Source: Coccinella septempunctata (Eukaryota; Arthropoda; Insecta; Coleoptera; Coccinellidae). Taken from it: DNA of 64,000 bases. The stretch spans positions 14,364,501 through 14,428,500 of the forward strand of contig NC_058196.1 of NCBI RefSeq assembly GCF_907165205.1, in the 5' to 3' direction. Both the position numbers and the translations under genes were made by a program. The notes below the pieces were generated by a model. The model did no database searches and had not been told where the DNA came from. It saw only the letters and a list, made by a program, of their open reading frames with translations. Below are positions 36,656 to 46,239 of the stretch, piece by piece (positions within the stretch are counted from its first letter, which is position 1; each line of letters opens with the position of its first letter).

Positions 36656-37279
36656 AATTTGATAAATTAATTTCCAAGAGCATAGAGGTAATTTCACTTC
36701 TGACGTTTCGAAAGGGGTTTTTGCAGTTTTCGGAAACTCGAGTTGATTATTATATGAATAATGCCAAAATAGGGAAGATAAATGCTAGAGAATCATTCTC
36801 CATTGCCTGTAGCATCTCCAGGTACCCATATTTCGGCTCAATATGTACAGGTAAGTTTGCAATTTTCGATATTACGAAACCACCTCAGTTAAGCACCGTT
36901 CATAACCTTCGTTTTGGCCCTGAATATTTTCAGTCATTCCGTGATTTTTAGCGTTAAAAATTGCCAAAATAAATTTATATTAGGAATGTCGAGGTCACTA
37001 TTCAACCAAAAATAACTTAAAATTTTAAAATTTCCATAATTTTTCAATTCCTATAACGTGTTTTCCTGTCAAGTGTTGAGGGATCCTTAGGCCAGTTTCA
37101 TTTGACTGTTGACAGACCGTGAAAAAATTGATGCAAATTTTTAAGGTTTAATTATTATTGAAATTAAAGGATATATTCAATATATTTACTACATTTCTCC
37201 CCGTACGATAAAACTTCGAAGCTCTCATCACAGTTGAACTTTTTTCCATAATCGGAAAGTTAGGTTATTATTGAATTCT

Positions 37280-37860
37280 GAGATATAAAACACAGTTCTT
37301 GGACGTGAATCTGTATGAGAGATCGGATATTATAACTGATAGTATATTTTGTCACTAATAATACTTATTTTTTTCAGGCACATATCAATTTATCAGATAC
37401 AGAAATGAAAAAATCCTAGGATGGCAATTATCATCCCTCGGAGAGACTGTATTTGGAATGAAAATCCTTCTTCAGGGGTAAAGTCCTGAAGCAGTTCGTT
37501 CAGGAGAGTTTCTATTTGAAATATATGATCCATTTGTCAAGTTTACATAATGTACTTCAGATCAAATTACATGCAAACTCACAGAATGAGAAACATCTTT
37601 GATCTTGGTGTATGAACATAAGAATTTCTAGATAACAAACGGTTCTTGGGGGTGAGTCTGCACAGAAAATCGACCAGGAGATTCTATATTTCATAATTGA
37701 AATTTATTTTCAGGCACATATAAATTTATCAGATCAAGAAATGTATAATATCATTTCTCGGACAGTGTTATTTGGTAAAAAAGAGGTAGTTCAGAGTAAG
37801 TTTATAAAGCATATCATTCAGGATAGTTTCTATGTGAAGTAAATGATCTATTTCGCTTTT
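37280..37860. repeat. Two ~335-bp direct repeats
   Basis: Markers ttcaggcacatat followed by aatttatcagat, and gttcttgg with gtgartctg, occur twice about 335 bp apart. They probably represent diverged outer units of the tandem array that follows. Confidence 0.6.
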
Positions 37861-38885
37861 TTTCAACTGAATACAACAGATTTCTGACAACTTCCATGCA
37901 ATCGGGTAGTGTACGGAGATGATTTTCTTAGTCTAGATCTATGGAAAAATGTTTTGAGATAAGTTATTCATTTGGAATGATATAATGATTATTGAAACAC
38001 AATCTATGAGTGAGTTTTTGCGTTAAAATTCTATATTTATAGACATTTGTCAAGTTTTCTCATTTAAGGTAAGATTGTTACTCTTATCGTAGAGAGAGGG
38101 ACTCTGTAGGTTTTTGTTCAAAATAAACTGAATGAAATGTTATAATACTTGAAATCTTCATAATAAGGCTTCTTTTCAATTCCATATGACAGATTTTGGC
38201 CAATTTTTAAGCTTTTTGATTAGTGTACAAGGATTATTATATTTACTCATTCCAGATAATAGGAGAAATGTTTTCAAATAACTCATTCAAGTGGAATAAT
38301 AAAATGCTTATTGGGATGATAAAAAGCATATTGAAACACAATCTATGAGTAAGTTTTAACATAAAAATTCTATATATGTATAGACTTTCGCCAAGTTTTT
38401 GTCATTTGAGGTTAGTTTTTTTTTTCTTATCGTAGATGAAAGGATTTTGTAGATTTTGTTCAAAATAAACTGAATTAAATATTATGATGCTTGAAATTTT
38501 TATAATTAGGCTTCTTTCCCATTCCATATAACATATTTCGGCCAATTTTTAAGCTTTTTGATTATTGTACGAGGATTATTGTATTTAATCATTCCAGATG
38601 GAAGGAAAAATGTTTTCGAATAACTTATTTGAGTGGAATGATATAATGATTATTGGAATACAATAGCAGGGTGTTTTTTTTTTGCGTTAAAATTCTACTT
38701 TTATAGACTTTTGACCAGTTATTCTCATTTCAACTTAGTTTTTTGTTTCATCGTAAAGAAAGAACTTTGTAAGTTTCTATTCAAGATGAACTGAATGCAT
38801 GGAATCTCCGTTATAAGGCTTCTGTCCAACTGAATATAACTGATTTTTGCCAATTTTTAAGCTGTGTATGAGATTATTTGTATTT
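37861..38885. repeat. ~320-bp tandem array, about 3.3 units
   Basis: The marker gccaatttttaagc (or its relic) recurs at about 37887, 38199, 38541 and 38849, giving unit lengths of 308-342 bp. Other shared words are acaatctatgagt, gttaaaattcta, and tgttcaaaataaactgaat. Units are AT-rich and moderately diverged. No coding frame is conserved across units, so I read it as satellite-like. Confidence 0.8.
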
Positions 38886-38977
38886 TTTCGTGAAATTTGC
38901 GACAATGCCTGTATATATCGAACGCTGTGAGTTATGTGTGATACTCAGTATTGTATAGTATTCGCGTATCATTAAAA

Positions 38978-39136
38978 GCGAGGGCCGTAGGCCCGAGCTA
39001 CGGTCGGAAGGTGAATGGCGAGGGCCGAAGGCCCGAGCTACTGACGAAAGGCGAATCGCGTGGGCCGTAGGCTCGAGCTACGGCGGAAGGCGAATCACGA
39101 GGGCCGTAGGCCCGAGCTACGGACAAAAGGCGAATC
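38978..39136. repeat. 40-bp minisatellite, four units
   Basis: Units begin at 38978, 39018, 39058 and 39097 with gcgagggccgwaggcccgag (one unit variant: gcgtgggcc). Same unit as at 36102. The GC content far exceeds the surroundings. Confidence 0.9.
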
Positions 39137-39238
39137 TGTCCATGAAGGCGAATCTACCTACAAGGTGGATCTCCTGGCTATACTGATCTGCCAAAAAAAG
39201 TAGATCTATCAACAAAGGTAGATCTATGGGCTTACTAG
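39137..39238 (+). mobile_element. Helitron-like 3' end, copy C (possibly of unit B)
   Basis: The sequence atctacctacaaggtggatc and ctcctggctatact repeats the 3' region of unit A. A second, related gtagatctat motif pair follows and the copy ends cttactagt, with CTAG at 39235-39238. Confidence 0.5.
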
Positions 39239-39539
39239 TACATATAATAATAATAACAATAGAACGGACAGATATGCCACGACACCTCGGGGGTAGGGGA
39301 ATTGTTGACTTGTCCAACCGCATGTCCCAGGAAATTGAAGGAAATATTTCCTGAACAAGGCTCTTTCGTCAGAACTCCATCGAGTAGTTTGGGTTGCTGA
39401 TAGTTCTACTCCGTTGAAGCTACAACAGGACCACTTGGGAACTGTCGCACAATCTGCAGAAAGTAAAATGCAGAACTGATTGGCAAACCTTTGCATGGAA
39501 GGCACCAGAACGAGGTCAGTCAATATTACGTCCACATAT

Positions 39540-39947
39540 CTGCGTCTTCTTTATGGTTCGGAGACATGGAGGATAACAGAGAAGTATATGAGAAAGATCG
39601 AGGCAGTTGAGATGGACGCCATGAGAAGAGCATTGAGAATTTCCCGAAGAGATAGAATCCGGAATGAGGTGGTGAAGGAACGAATGGGCATTGAAGGTGA
39701 GATACGTGAGGATGTAGAGAGAAGACAACTTAGGTGGTCCGCACATGTGAATCGGATGGGGAACGAACGAATACCGAAACAACTGATGGAATGGCAACCT
39801 GTGGAGAAGAGAAAAAGAGGACGCCCAAGAAAGACCTGGGGGGAAGGAGTTAAAAAGGCAATTAGTGCAAGAGAATTGAACGAGACACTGGTACACAACC
39901 GAGAAGAATGGAAGAGGGTTATCGGACAACGTCGCAAAACGTTATAA
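39540..39947 (+). pseudogene. LINE C-terminus (post-RT domain)
   Basis: The translation runs LLYGSETWRI, then EMDAMRRALRISRRDRIRNE, LRWSAHVNRM and KRKRGRPRKTWGEG, in the order typical of the region after the reverse transcriptase of RTE/R1-like non-LTR retrotransposons. The frame is open to the stop at 39947. The RT and endonuclease are absent: similarity begins at about 39540, a 5' truncation typical of target-primed reverse transcription. It lies in the MADF-BESS intron, opposite in strand to that gene. It differs from the LINE at 25691, which ends in a zinc finger. Confidence 0.85.
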
Positions 39948-40031
39948 ACCGATATATATATAGCTATAATTAGAATAAGGGGTTATGGGAATGGATGAAA
40001 AAATTTTCTGATCTTCTCTTTTATTCCATCA

Positions 40032-40069
40032 GTCGACGTTTCGGTCCAGGTATGGACCTTCCTCAGGAC
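40032..40069 (-). ncRNA. Hammerhead-ribozyme-like motif of a Penelope-type remnant
   Basis: On the minus strand the motif has stem I halves GUC and GAC at its two ends, the core CUGAGGA, one extra A, stem II GGUCC/GGACC closed by a six-base loop (AUACCU), then GAAA and CGUC. This is the compact hammerhead layout with a near-absent stem III (ACGU), reported from Penelope-like elements, where it works as a dimer. Stem II is perfect, and the core matches the CUGANGA...GAAA rule. Surrounding sequence (to about 40200) may be a Penelope terminal repeat. No RT is seen beside it. Confidence 0.6.
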
Positions 40070-40334
40070 TCTAAAATTACATTAAAATGGTAACAAATCT
40101 CACATGGACAAAAAAACTCACCGGAAAACAGAGATTTATTAGATAACAAATTTAACATCGGTTGACAGAACTAAAATCAAAACAAGCAGGCATCAACTAA
40201 TATGAGCGAAAAAGTCCAAAATCGACACAATTGTTCTTCTATTCAATAATCGTCCAAAAATCCTTTTTTTAGTCACGTCAAATACATTAATCAATGTCAA
40301 AAGCCACAGAATACAATACACAAAAACACAATTT

Positions 40335-41385
40335 TTAGGTTGACACAATGACGTCTGAAACCACAGAGCTCCCATCATTCCCTGGCCTCAGTACTCCTCT
40401 CTCCCCGGACAGCTGGTCAATACTTAGTAAAAATGCATTTTTACTAAGTATTGACGATTTTCTAGAATGGAGTTTACTAGGGCAGTCTCGCTGAAGGCTC
40501 CAGCAGTAGTCCGCCATAATGTGGCTATCCCATCGTCCTTGATAACGATCTTCCATAGTTTTAATATCCTGATGGAATATTTCCCCCTGTTCTTCACTAC
40601 AATCACCTAAGTTTTCTGGAAAACGATCTAGGTGGCTGTGGAGGTAGTGAACTTTTATACTCATGTTACAGCCGAGAATATTAAAATTTGAAAGCATAGT
40701 TTCCACTAATTCTACGTAATTCTCTGCTTTATGATTGCCAAGAAAATTTTGTACTACTTGAACAAATGAACTCCAAGCGTTAGATTCAGTCTCGTTCATT
40801 GATGTGGTGAATCGTGGATCTTTAACAAGTTGCCTTATTTGAGGACCATCAAATATACCAGCTTTTAGTTTTTCCGTGCTAATGCCAGGAAATTTACGTG
40901 ACAAATACCCAAAACAATTTCCATCTCGATTTAAAGCCTTCACAAATTGCTTCATTAGGCCTAGCTTGATATGCAAGGGCGGAAGTAAGATTTTTTCTCT
41001 TGAAACCAAAGGTTCGTTGATCACGTTTTGTATTCCTTGAATCATGACATCTCTTGAAGGCCAATTTTTGTTAACCCAGTGCTCCTTTTTAGCTCTGCTG
41101 TCCCAAAGGCACAAAAAACAAGGATATTTTGTATAACCACTCTGCTGTCCAAGGAGGAAGTTAATCATTTTTAAATCAACACAAATTGACCACTGATGTT
41201 TTTCGTATTTAATTTTTCCCAAAACTAATGCTATTGTTTCATATTCTTCCTTCATGGTAGTAGAATGAACAATAGGAATTTTGCCATATTTGTTACCGTT
41301 ATGTAAAAGAACACATTTTAAACTACGTTTTGAACTGTCAATATACCATTTAACCTGTAACGTGTATCTCAGAAACTAGAGCTGA
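40335..41385 (-). pseudogene. Transposon-associated protein of unknown function, 5' truncated
   Basis: An open minus-strand frame gives about 350 residues (306 from the first ATG at 41255; a TAG lies near 41385). Similarity-like features continue upstream of that ATG (WYIDSSKRSLKCVLLHNG), so the ATG is internal. I recognise the type: multicopy proteins spread in many arthropod and cnidarian genomes, usually unannotated, with YPCFLCLWDSRA, LLPPLHIKLGLMKQFV, a central HSHLDRFPENLG and EEQGEIFHQDI, then RYQGRW. The Cys pair and repeated His suggest a metal-binding or nuclease fold, and the high copy number suggests a mobile element, but the reaction is unknown. The N-terminal third of the family is missing. 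It lies on the same strand as, and within the intron of, the MADF-BESS gene. Confidence 0.6.
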
Positions 41386-41579
41386 TAGAAAAAATCTGGT
41401 GGCATTTTTGGAATCAGCACATTAAAAACATCTAAAATCAGATGTTAGATTTCCGGCACCAAATTTTTTTTCATTTTGTTGGCCTGTGTTATGTAGGATG
41501 ATTCCACTTACATTTGAATTATCTGGATACCTTTCACAAAAAAATGATCGAGACATGTCCGATTATCTGGACGTGTATA

Positions 41580-42238
41580 CTTATTTATGAGTGATATGAA
41601 TCCGAAAGAATACCTACAATATATTTTTATACTCCTCCACAAAATATTCATGCGACAATAAGTTTATGTTTATGTCTCCTATGATAATATGTCTGGCTGG
41701 GTGTTTTCCTTCTTCCAAATAATGCAACAATTCTGTGTTACATTCTTCAATAGAGTATTGCGGTGACTTGTATATAGCAGTTAGTTTGAGTTTCTCTTGT
41801 TTATATTGAATATTTATTTCTATTGCTGTGATTTCCCCTAGTTTGACTATAGAGTGATCAAAATCAATACCTTCCTTTATATGTACCATTGTTCCATCAT
41901 TTTTGTTATATTTTCCGTTGTTATAAATTTGCTCATAACCCTTGAGCCCAAACAAACACAAATCACATACTTCAAATGTTTCAGTCAATACCATTATATC
42001 AAATGAGGTTTGCGGTTTGCGCGTTCTCCATAAATAACTCAAATTCGCTGAAATTCATTTGAACTCTACGTATATTCATGTGAAGAATTTTGAATTCATT
42101 GCATATATCTATTTTACTGAGTTCAGTGGTATCATCAATAACAACAGTATAATAGTCTTCGTTATCGTTGTGCCTTATAAAGTTATCCATCAACAGATTT
42201 TTTTCCCCTTTTTTTATTTGGTGTATAAGCTCCTTCAA
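41580..42238 (-). pseudogene. LINE endonuclease domain, frameshifted
   Basis: On the minus strand one frame reads FKILHMNIRRVQMNFSEFEL and, after a frame change near 42000, another reads DIMVLTETFE. The E of LTETF and the later YKSPQ and IIIGDININL (Asp of the GD-N motif) are the hallmarks of the apurinic-type endonuclease that nicks target DNA for non-LTR retrotransposons. The domain then stops near 41614 and no reverse transcriptase follows. Two short frames further upstream may be ORF1 debris. It sits in the MADF-BESS intron. Confidence 0.8.
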
Positions 42239-42344
42239 ACTGTGGAAATATCAGTAGATGAGCTCATCTACATATTTTTAATTTTTCTTTTCTGGCGCAG
42301 ATTTATGACGGAGTTTCATATTTCCACCTCCTGCAACAGGTGAT

Positions 42345-43668
42345 ATTTTTCTTACTCCGCAATATTTTTTTTTCTCGATGGTTCTGGACTCAAATCTGTT
42401 ATACCAATATTCAGATCCTTATATAATATTAAGACCTGATGTAGTCTGTAGTTGTTGGAGTACCAGGTGCGCTGCTCGTCTTTCTTTCTTCTTCGTCTGA
42501 GGTCTCTTAATCTTCCAATGTATAAATTTCCCTGCTTACCACCAGTTTATTTCCCCTTATGTAAGATTTTTGTTCAGAATTCACTCTAGCCTTCAATAAA
42601 AATACCTACTCGAATTCTGACTATTTTCAACTTTTGAAGCAACAATCTTGTACATATTCTGCTCTATTGATTCGCCGGAAAACACCTGTTCGTTCGCCGT
42701 TCGTTCGTTCGTTTATTTCGTTCATTTTAGTTTTTTAGCAAACCAAACCTATTCGTATATACAGGGCTAATCAGGGAGAAGGCAGCAAACTCCAGTACAA
42801 GAAAAAATAATTTTCTTATACGATTCTTTTTTGTTTCCAAACTATAGCGTAATTGCAAACAAACAAAAATTTCCTACAACATGGTTTTAATTATAGCGCT
42901 GTTTTAAAAAATGTTCAAAAATACCTCCATTGACCTCTAACACATTCTACTTCGTCTGCGATGGGCTCTTCTTGCTTTTTTGATTGATTCACATATGTAT
43001 GTCTTTCTTTGATGAACGCTGCCGCATTTCTATGCATTTTATAAGACTTCAATCGTACAACCTCGAAATTAAACGCGTCAAACACACTGACACTGACACT
43101 ATCGGCGAGCTAATAACTTCACTGTGCCGAAATTTTTCGACATTTTTTTTAACAAAAAACGAACTTATTATATATATGGGATGATTCTGCTGCTAATACA
43201 ATCCACTGACCGTTTGAAAGAAATACGTGACTTTTCGCAGACGTGATAGAAATTATAGCAATACCTGCAGCACCAAAAATTAAAAGTTCTTTATAAACTT
43301 CACTTAAGTTCGATTTTTTCCTTCCTTAGATTATAATTTTTGTCTCTTTTAGAATATATTTTACACTGCATATTCTTTATAATCTGATCATGCCCCCTGG
43401 GTGCAACCCCAATGTCCCCTTATTTTCTGTAGCTCTTCTACTGTCCCCTGGAAAGTCTCAAAGCCACAAGGAGTCGTTATCGCCTACGCTGAGAACCTAA
43501 ATATATATTTTTTAAGGGTTCAATATTGCTATATATATTTTCATGATTTCATGGATTATTGATAAGTATCGTTATGACTCGATGTGAAAACAATTAAACC
43601 TGAGTCGTAAAAAGTTTTCTAATCATTGATGAAAATATCAATTTCATACATGATTAATATTCGCTCAC
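42345..43668. other. Intron DNA, nothing recognised
   Basis: Part of the MADF-BESS intron. A tacagggctaatcag terminus lies near 42760 and a gttcgttcgttcg run near 42700. No gene recognised. Confidence 0.4.
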
Positions 43669-43807
43669 CCGAATTTATTCCACACTTAGTTGCTATGCTT
43701 CTCCAGATTCGCATCTTCAAATTTGTGTCCATGTATTTCCTATGGCTACGATCGTACAAAATCCTCTCCTCCCTCACGCAATCTATCAACTGTTCTTCTA
43801 CATCCAT
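43669..43807 (-). CDS. MADF-BESS regulator, exon 1 (start, first half of MADF)
   Basis: This exon encodes residues 1-46 plus one base of codon 47. It starts at an ATG (43807-43805) in a fair context (ataATGG) and contains the MADF N-terminal helix: EEQLIDCVREERILYDRSHR, then KYMDTNLKMRIWRSIATKCG. The conserved V-x4-LYD, Y-x-D and W-x2-I-A pattern is all present. It ends at a donor site, TCGG|GTGAGC. Joining to the acceptor at 33999 gives Asn-Ser-Gly-Asp-Ala without a frame change and completes a normal ~90-residue MADF domain. Proteins of this family act as nuclear sequence-specific regulators. No core promoter was identified; the sequence upstream (43810-44230) is GC-richer than average. Confidence 0.87.
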
Positions 43808-44591
43808 TATAAAAATCTGCTCGCTGTTACATAAATCAAATTATAGACATACTCTACAGAAATATGTTTCTACGACTACATATTCGACTTTACGGCATTG
43901 GAAGCCGCTCGTAACTAGAAAGCCGGCCAAATCGAAGCGTTGTTAAGCTGACGGTTGCTACGTCGCCGCCGCTCGAGTGTGCTCGCTAAACTTCGCTCTC
44001 GGTGGCCGGCAATACATATAACAACCTTTATTTCGGAGCTGAATCCGAGCTAAGCGCAGCTGTCGTGGTTTAGCTTCGCATTCAGTGGACATAGACATGA
44101 AGAAAAGTGATTCCAGGAGACCAACAAGACGGGAGCTTATACCTACGTCTCGCCTCGTAAGACGTGAATTCTTGAAAAATTGGGAGTAAACGTTCTGTTG
44201 GTCGAAGGCAGAATTCATGGTTGAGAGATCTGCGTAGATGACTCGGACGGACTTCGACAGAGATTTTCAGAGCTACGGTTTCCCGTACAGCGATAGCCAT
44301 GTCCTAAGAAGAAGAAGGATGTAATTGGTTCGCAAAGGATTTGCGATCAATTTCAGATTATTATTATTGTGGATATTGCGTAACTGAACAGGTGAAAATG
44401 CTAATACTTAACCCAACGGGCTTAAGAAGAAACCTAGGCGCATCTCCACTCGTCTGGCAGCAGAAAGTGGGTTCCTAAGGGAAGGGAAACAGGGAATTAA
44501 CCTTCCTTCCGTACAAGTTTCTTAGCACCTTAGATTGATTTTCACGGAACTTTGAGGAAAGCAGTTGGTCAAAAAACTACATTCATCTAAT

Positions 44592-44629
44592 GCCAACGTT
44601 TCGTAGATATATTTCTACTTGTTCAGGGC
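44592..44629 (-). ncRNA. Hammerhead-like motif in left arm (core mutated)
   Basis: The inverted partner of the 45826 motif. Stem II (GUAG/CUAC) and GAAAC-GUU are kept, but the core reads CUGAACA instead of CUGANGA, so the essential G of the GA step is lost. It should be inactive. Confidence 0.55.
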
Positions 44630-44741
44630 TACAAAAGAGAAATTTACAGAGATTAAATATGGCACAAATATATCTGGTATAAAAATTGAATAATAGATTA
44701 AAAACAATGGTTCCAAAATAAACACATATAACAATATACAC

Positions 44742-45431
44742 ACCAACATTATCCAGAGTGTAGTAGTTGAAACAGTAAAGAAACGATGGAAGTATATTCC
44801 GGCCTTCACAAATATTTCTAAAACACTATTTATAAAAATGATTGAATTCATTTTTTCATCCAGTTATTTCAAGTTCAATAATGAGTATTACAAACAAATA
44901 TCTGGCATGGCAATGGGCAACCCAGCCAGCCCTTCATTAGTAAATTTATTTATGACAGAACACATTCATGAGTGTAAAAAAAGATTGCCTTTTAATATCC
45001 TGGTTCTTAAATTGTATGTGGATGACATATTTTTAATAATTCCGACCAACAAATGTGAAGAACTTTTAACTGTTTTCAACCAATTCCATCATCGCCTCCA
45101 ATTTACTTTGGAGATGGAAAGGGGCAATTCTTTGCCATTTTTGGACGTCACAGTTCACACAAAAAATGATGGCTCTCTGATCACAAACTGGTATAGAAAA
45201 CCGACTAGTTCTGGGCGAATTTTAAATTATAATTCACACTGCAACTTTTCATATAATGTAGCAGCAATTAGAAACCTTATGTACAGATCTAAAAATCTTA
45301 GCGACAGCTCTTTTCACAAAGATAATTTGGGAATAATCAGAGACCTTTTAAAGCTGAATAACTACCCGAAATCATTTAGTGATAAAATTATTGGGAACAA
45401 CAACAATAAAAAAATAAAAATGAGAAAATGA
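44742..45431 (+). pseudogene. Penelope-like reverse transcriptase, partial
   Basis: The open frame contains IKMIEFIFSSSYFKFNN, then GMAMGNPASPSLVNLFM (the motif B region of Penelope RTs) and KLYVDDIFLII (motif C, YVDD). It continues with the C-terminal thumb, LEMERGNSLPFLDV, TNWYRKPTSSGR and LNYNSHC, diagnostic of Penelope-like enzymes. Motif A and everything before it are missing, and the frame closes at 45431 before any GIY-YIG endonuclease domain. The first ATG (44838) is internal; RT-like sequence begins upstream in the same frame. Known Penelope RTs relate to telomerase and are about 500 residues; this is about 230. Confidence 0.88.
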
Positions 45432-45825
45432 GAATAGTACTCAAAGTATATATTATGTAAATTTTCCATACATCCCTGGACTCACTAACAAAATAAATAT
45501 GCTCATAAAATTGTTTTCCAATAACATGAAATTAGTTTCATACAACATCTCAACTTGTAGCGCATTATTTTCTAAATTGAAGGACGTTGACCCTATAACC
45601 CCTATAACCCCCATAAGGTTTTTTCGATTTTAAATATGTGTTTCTGTCAAATCCAAATAGAAAGAAAAAAATAAATCGAATAAGTGTAATTTTAGTATAT
45701 GTTTTCAATTGTACGATTTTGTTACCAATTGTTATATGTATTTATTTTGAAACCATTGTTTTTAATCAATTTTTATACCAGATATGTTTGTGCCATATTT
45801 AATCTCTGTAAATTTCTCTTTTGTA

Positions 45826-45863
45826 GCCCTGAAGAAGTAGAAATATATCTACGAAACGTTGGC
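45826..45863 (+). ncRNA. Hammerhead-ribozyme-like motif in right arm
   Basis: On the plus strand, same sense as the RT: GCC (stem I), CUGAAGA core at 45829-45835, one extra A, stem II GUAG/CUAC (837-840 with 849-852), loop AAAUAUAU, GAAA at 45853-45856, then CGUU and GGC (stem I partner). The predicted cleavage is after GUU at 45860. The extra A after the core also occurs in the 40032 motif, so it looks like a family trait rather than damage. A dimer would be needed because stem III is one base pair. Confidence 0.65.
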
Positions 45864-46239
45864 ATTAGTTGAATGTAGTTTTTCGATCAACTGCTTTCCT
45901 CAAAGTTCCGTGAAAATCAATCTAAGGTGCTAAGAAACTTGTACGGAAGGAAGGTTAATTCCCTGTTTCCCTTCCCTTAGGAACCCACTTTCTGCTGCCA
46001 GACGAGTGGAGATGCGCCTAGGTTTCTTCTTAAGCCCGTTGGGTTAAGTATTAGCATTTTCACCTGTTCAGTTACGCAATATCCACAATAATAATAATCT
46101 GAAATTGATCGCAAATCCTTTGCGAACCAATTACATCCTTCTTCTTCTTAGGACATGGCTATCGCTGTACGGGAAACCGTAGCTCTGAAAATCTCTGTCG
46201 AAGTCCGTCCGAGTCAATCTAACGTGTCTCTACAAGGAA

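Larger units (their letters stand above)
44239..46215 (+). mobile_element. Penelope-like element with long inverted arms
   Basis: A central RT-coding part (44742-45431) sits between inverted arms of about 490 bp (44239-44735 and 45728-46215); their outer ends share gactcggacggacttcgaca. Penelope-like elements often carry terminal repeats in inverted orientation. Each arm has a hammerhead-like motif pointing outward-to-inward as described separately. No GIY-YIG endonuclease is visible, so the element is incomplete. The arms differ at few positions. Confidence 0.8.

Noticed and set aside
39516..39937. Two minus-strand open frames of 128-137 codons
   Set aside because: They lie opposite the LINE C-terminal frame (39540-39947), which has clear family motifs; the opposite frames have none.
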